Assembly (NCBI GenBank): GCA_029062165.1
Contig: JAIDQQ010000002.1
Coordinates: 1 to 51,061 of the forward strand
Reading direction: 5' to 3'
DNA from: Ruminococcus sp.
GTDB lineage: Bacteria > Bacillota > Clostridia > Oscillospirales > Ruminococcaceae
DNA length: 51,061 bases
The notes below the pieces were generated by a model. The model had not been told where the DNA came from. It did no database searches and was given only the letters and a program-made list of their open reading frames with translations. Shown here one piece after another: positions 50,750 through 51,061 of the stretch. The translations under genes and the position numbers were made by a program. Position 1 is the first letter of the stretch, and each line of letters begins with the position of its first letter.

Positions 50750-51061
50750 TTAGAGAATACCTATGATAAACACAACACCAGTTGCAATAAAAAATGCACT
50801 TAATGACAATAAAGTTAACGGCATCCTCCATATGTAGTTGTTGGAATAAGTACCATCTTTTGAAAATGAAGTCAATTTTGTTTGAAGTGTAAGATGTATT
50901 GATACTACTTTATAAGGATCATCTTTTCTTACCTTCAGAACAATTTTTAAACCAACATCAGGTGGACCGAGCATAAAATAATAACTGTATCTTGGACAAG
51001 ACACTTCATGATAAGTATTAGCCTTTATTTTATATCTTATATGAACATCATGAGTATCTGG
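50750..51061 (-). CDS. Uncharacterised membrane protein, 5' end off window
   Basis: The frame is open from the right edge (51061) to a stop at 50750, about 103 codons. The visible C-terminal part has a soluble domain (YSYYFMLGPPDVGLKIVLKV) and one C-terminal helix (LTLLSLSAFFIATGVVFIIG) ending three residues before the stop, as in a tail-anchored or last-helix protein. Family not recognised. The start is outside the window. Confidence 0.65.
   Translation of the reverse strand, partial: PDTHDVHIRYKIKANTYHEVSCPRYSYYFMLGPPDVGLKIVLKVRKDDPYKVVSIHLTLQTKLTSFSKDGTYSNNYIWRMPLTLLSLSAFFIATGVVFIIGIL

Noticed and set aside
1..51061. CRISPR arrays, rRNA and tRNA genes
   Set aside because: I found no regularly spaced repeats, no tRNA cloverleaf and no rRNA-like stretch when reading both strands.

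Overview
The window is AT-rich DNA from a low-GC Gram-positive bacterium. Strong GGAGG ribosome sites, TTGACA/TATAAT promoters, a TSCPD protein, ABC/ECF systems and BspA-type repeats fit Clostridia, probably a Ruminococcus-like member of the Oscillospiraceae. That placement is inference from gene content. I see no rRNA, tRNA or CRISPR array.

Region 1 (1 to about 10.43 kb) is an integrative mobilizable element of Tn4451-like type. It has a large serine recombinase (runs off the left edge), a small protein, a MobV relaxase with a likely oriT, an excisionase-like HTH protein, a DUF3987 protein, and an XRE regulator next to face-to-face promoters. Its cargo is defence: an MmeI-like single-chain restriction-modification enzyme overlapped by an AbiH-family gene. 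A 57-bp direct repeat (1-57 and 10280-10336) bounds it, and the right copy lies inside a truncated AbrB-type gene. SUFU and DUF4261 genes follow (10.5-12.1 kb). They carry copies of the promoter cassette found in front of the recombinase, and then comes an orphan glycosyltransferase.

Region 2 (13.7-22.2 kb, minus strand) is a Ser/Thr phosphorylation module: a frameshifted kinase with BspA repeats, a membrane-anchored small protein, a double-FHA ABC ATPase, its permease, a PP2C phosphatase, a second kinase with an external discoidin-like domain, and an anchored VanX-like peptidase. It resembles a split version of the mycobacterial PknF/Rv1747 arrangement.

Region 3 (22.4-35.6 kb) holds gpsA; a minus-strand operon of a GGDEF cyclase, a catalytically degenerate sensor kinase, a solute-binding lipoprotein and a membrane protein; then a GH25 muramidase, an ECF-transporter S component, a ROK glucokinase, a perfect parS-like site, an ECF sigma factor with a membrane beta-propeller protein, and a lipoprotein.

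Region 4 (35.7-47.2 kb) is a surface-polysaccharide operon: a UDP-sugar dehydrogenase, a complete GDP-D-glycero-D-manno-heptose pathway (GmhA, fused HddC-GmhB, HddA), glycosyltransferases, a TagF-like transferase, a Wzy-like polymerase and a Wzx flippase. Region 5 (47.2-51 kb) has a CAT-like acetyltransferase, a tautomerase, a TSCPD protein, a DUF2798 protein behind a structured leader, small membrane proteins and a MITE-like inverted repeat.
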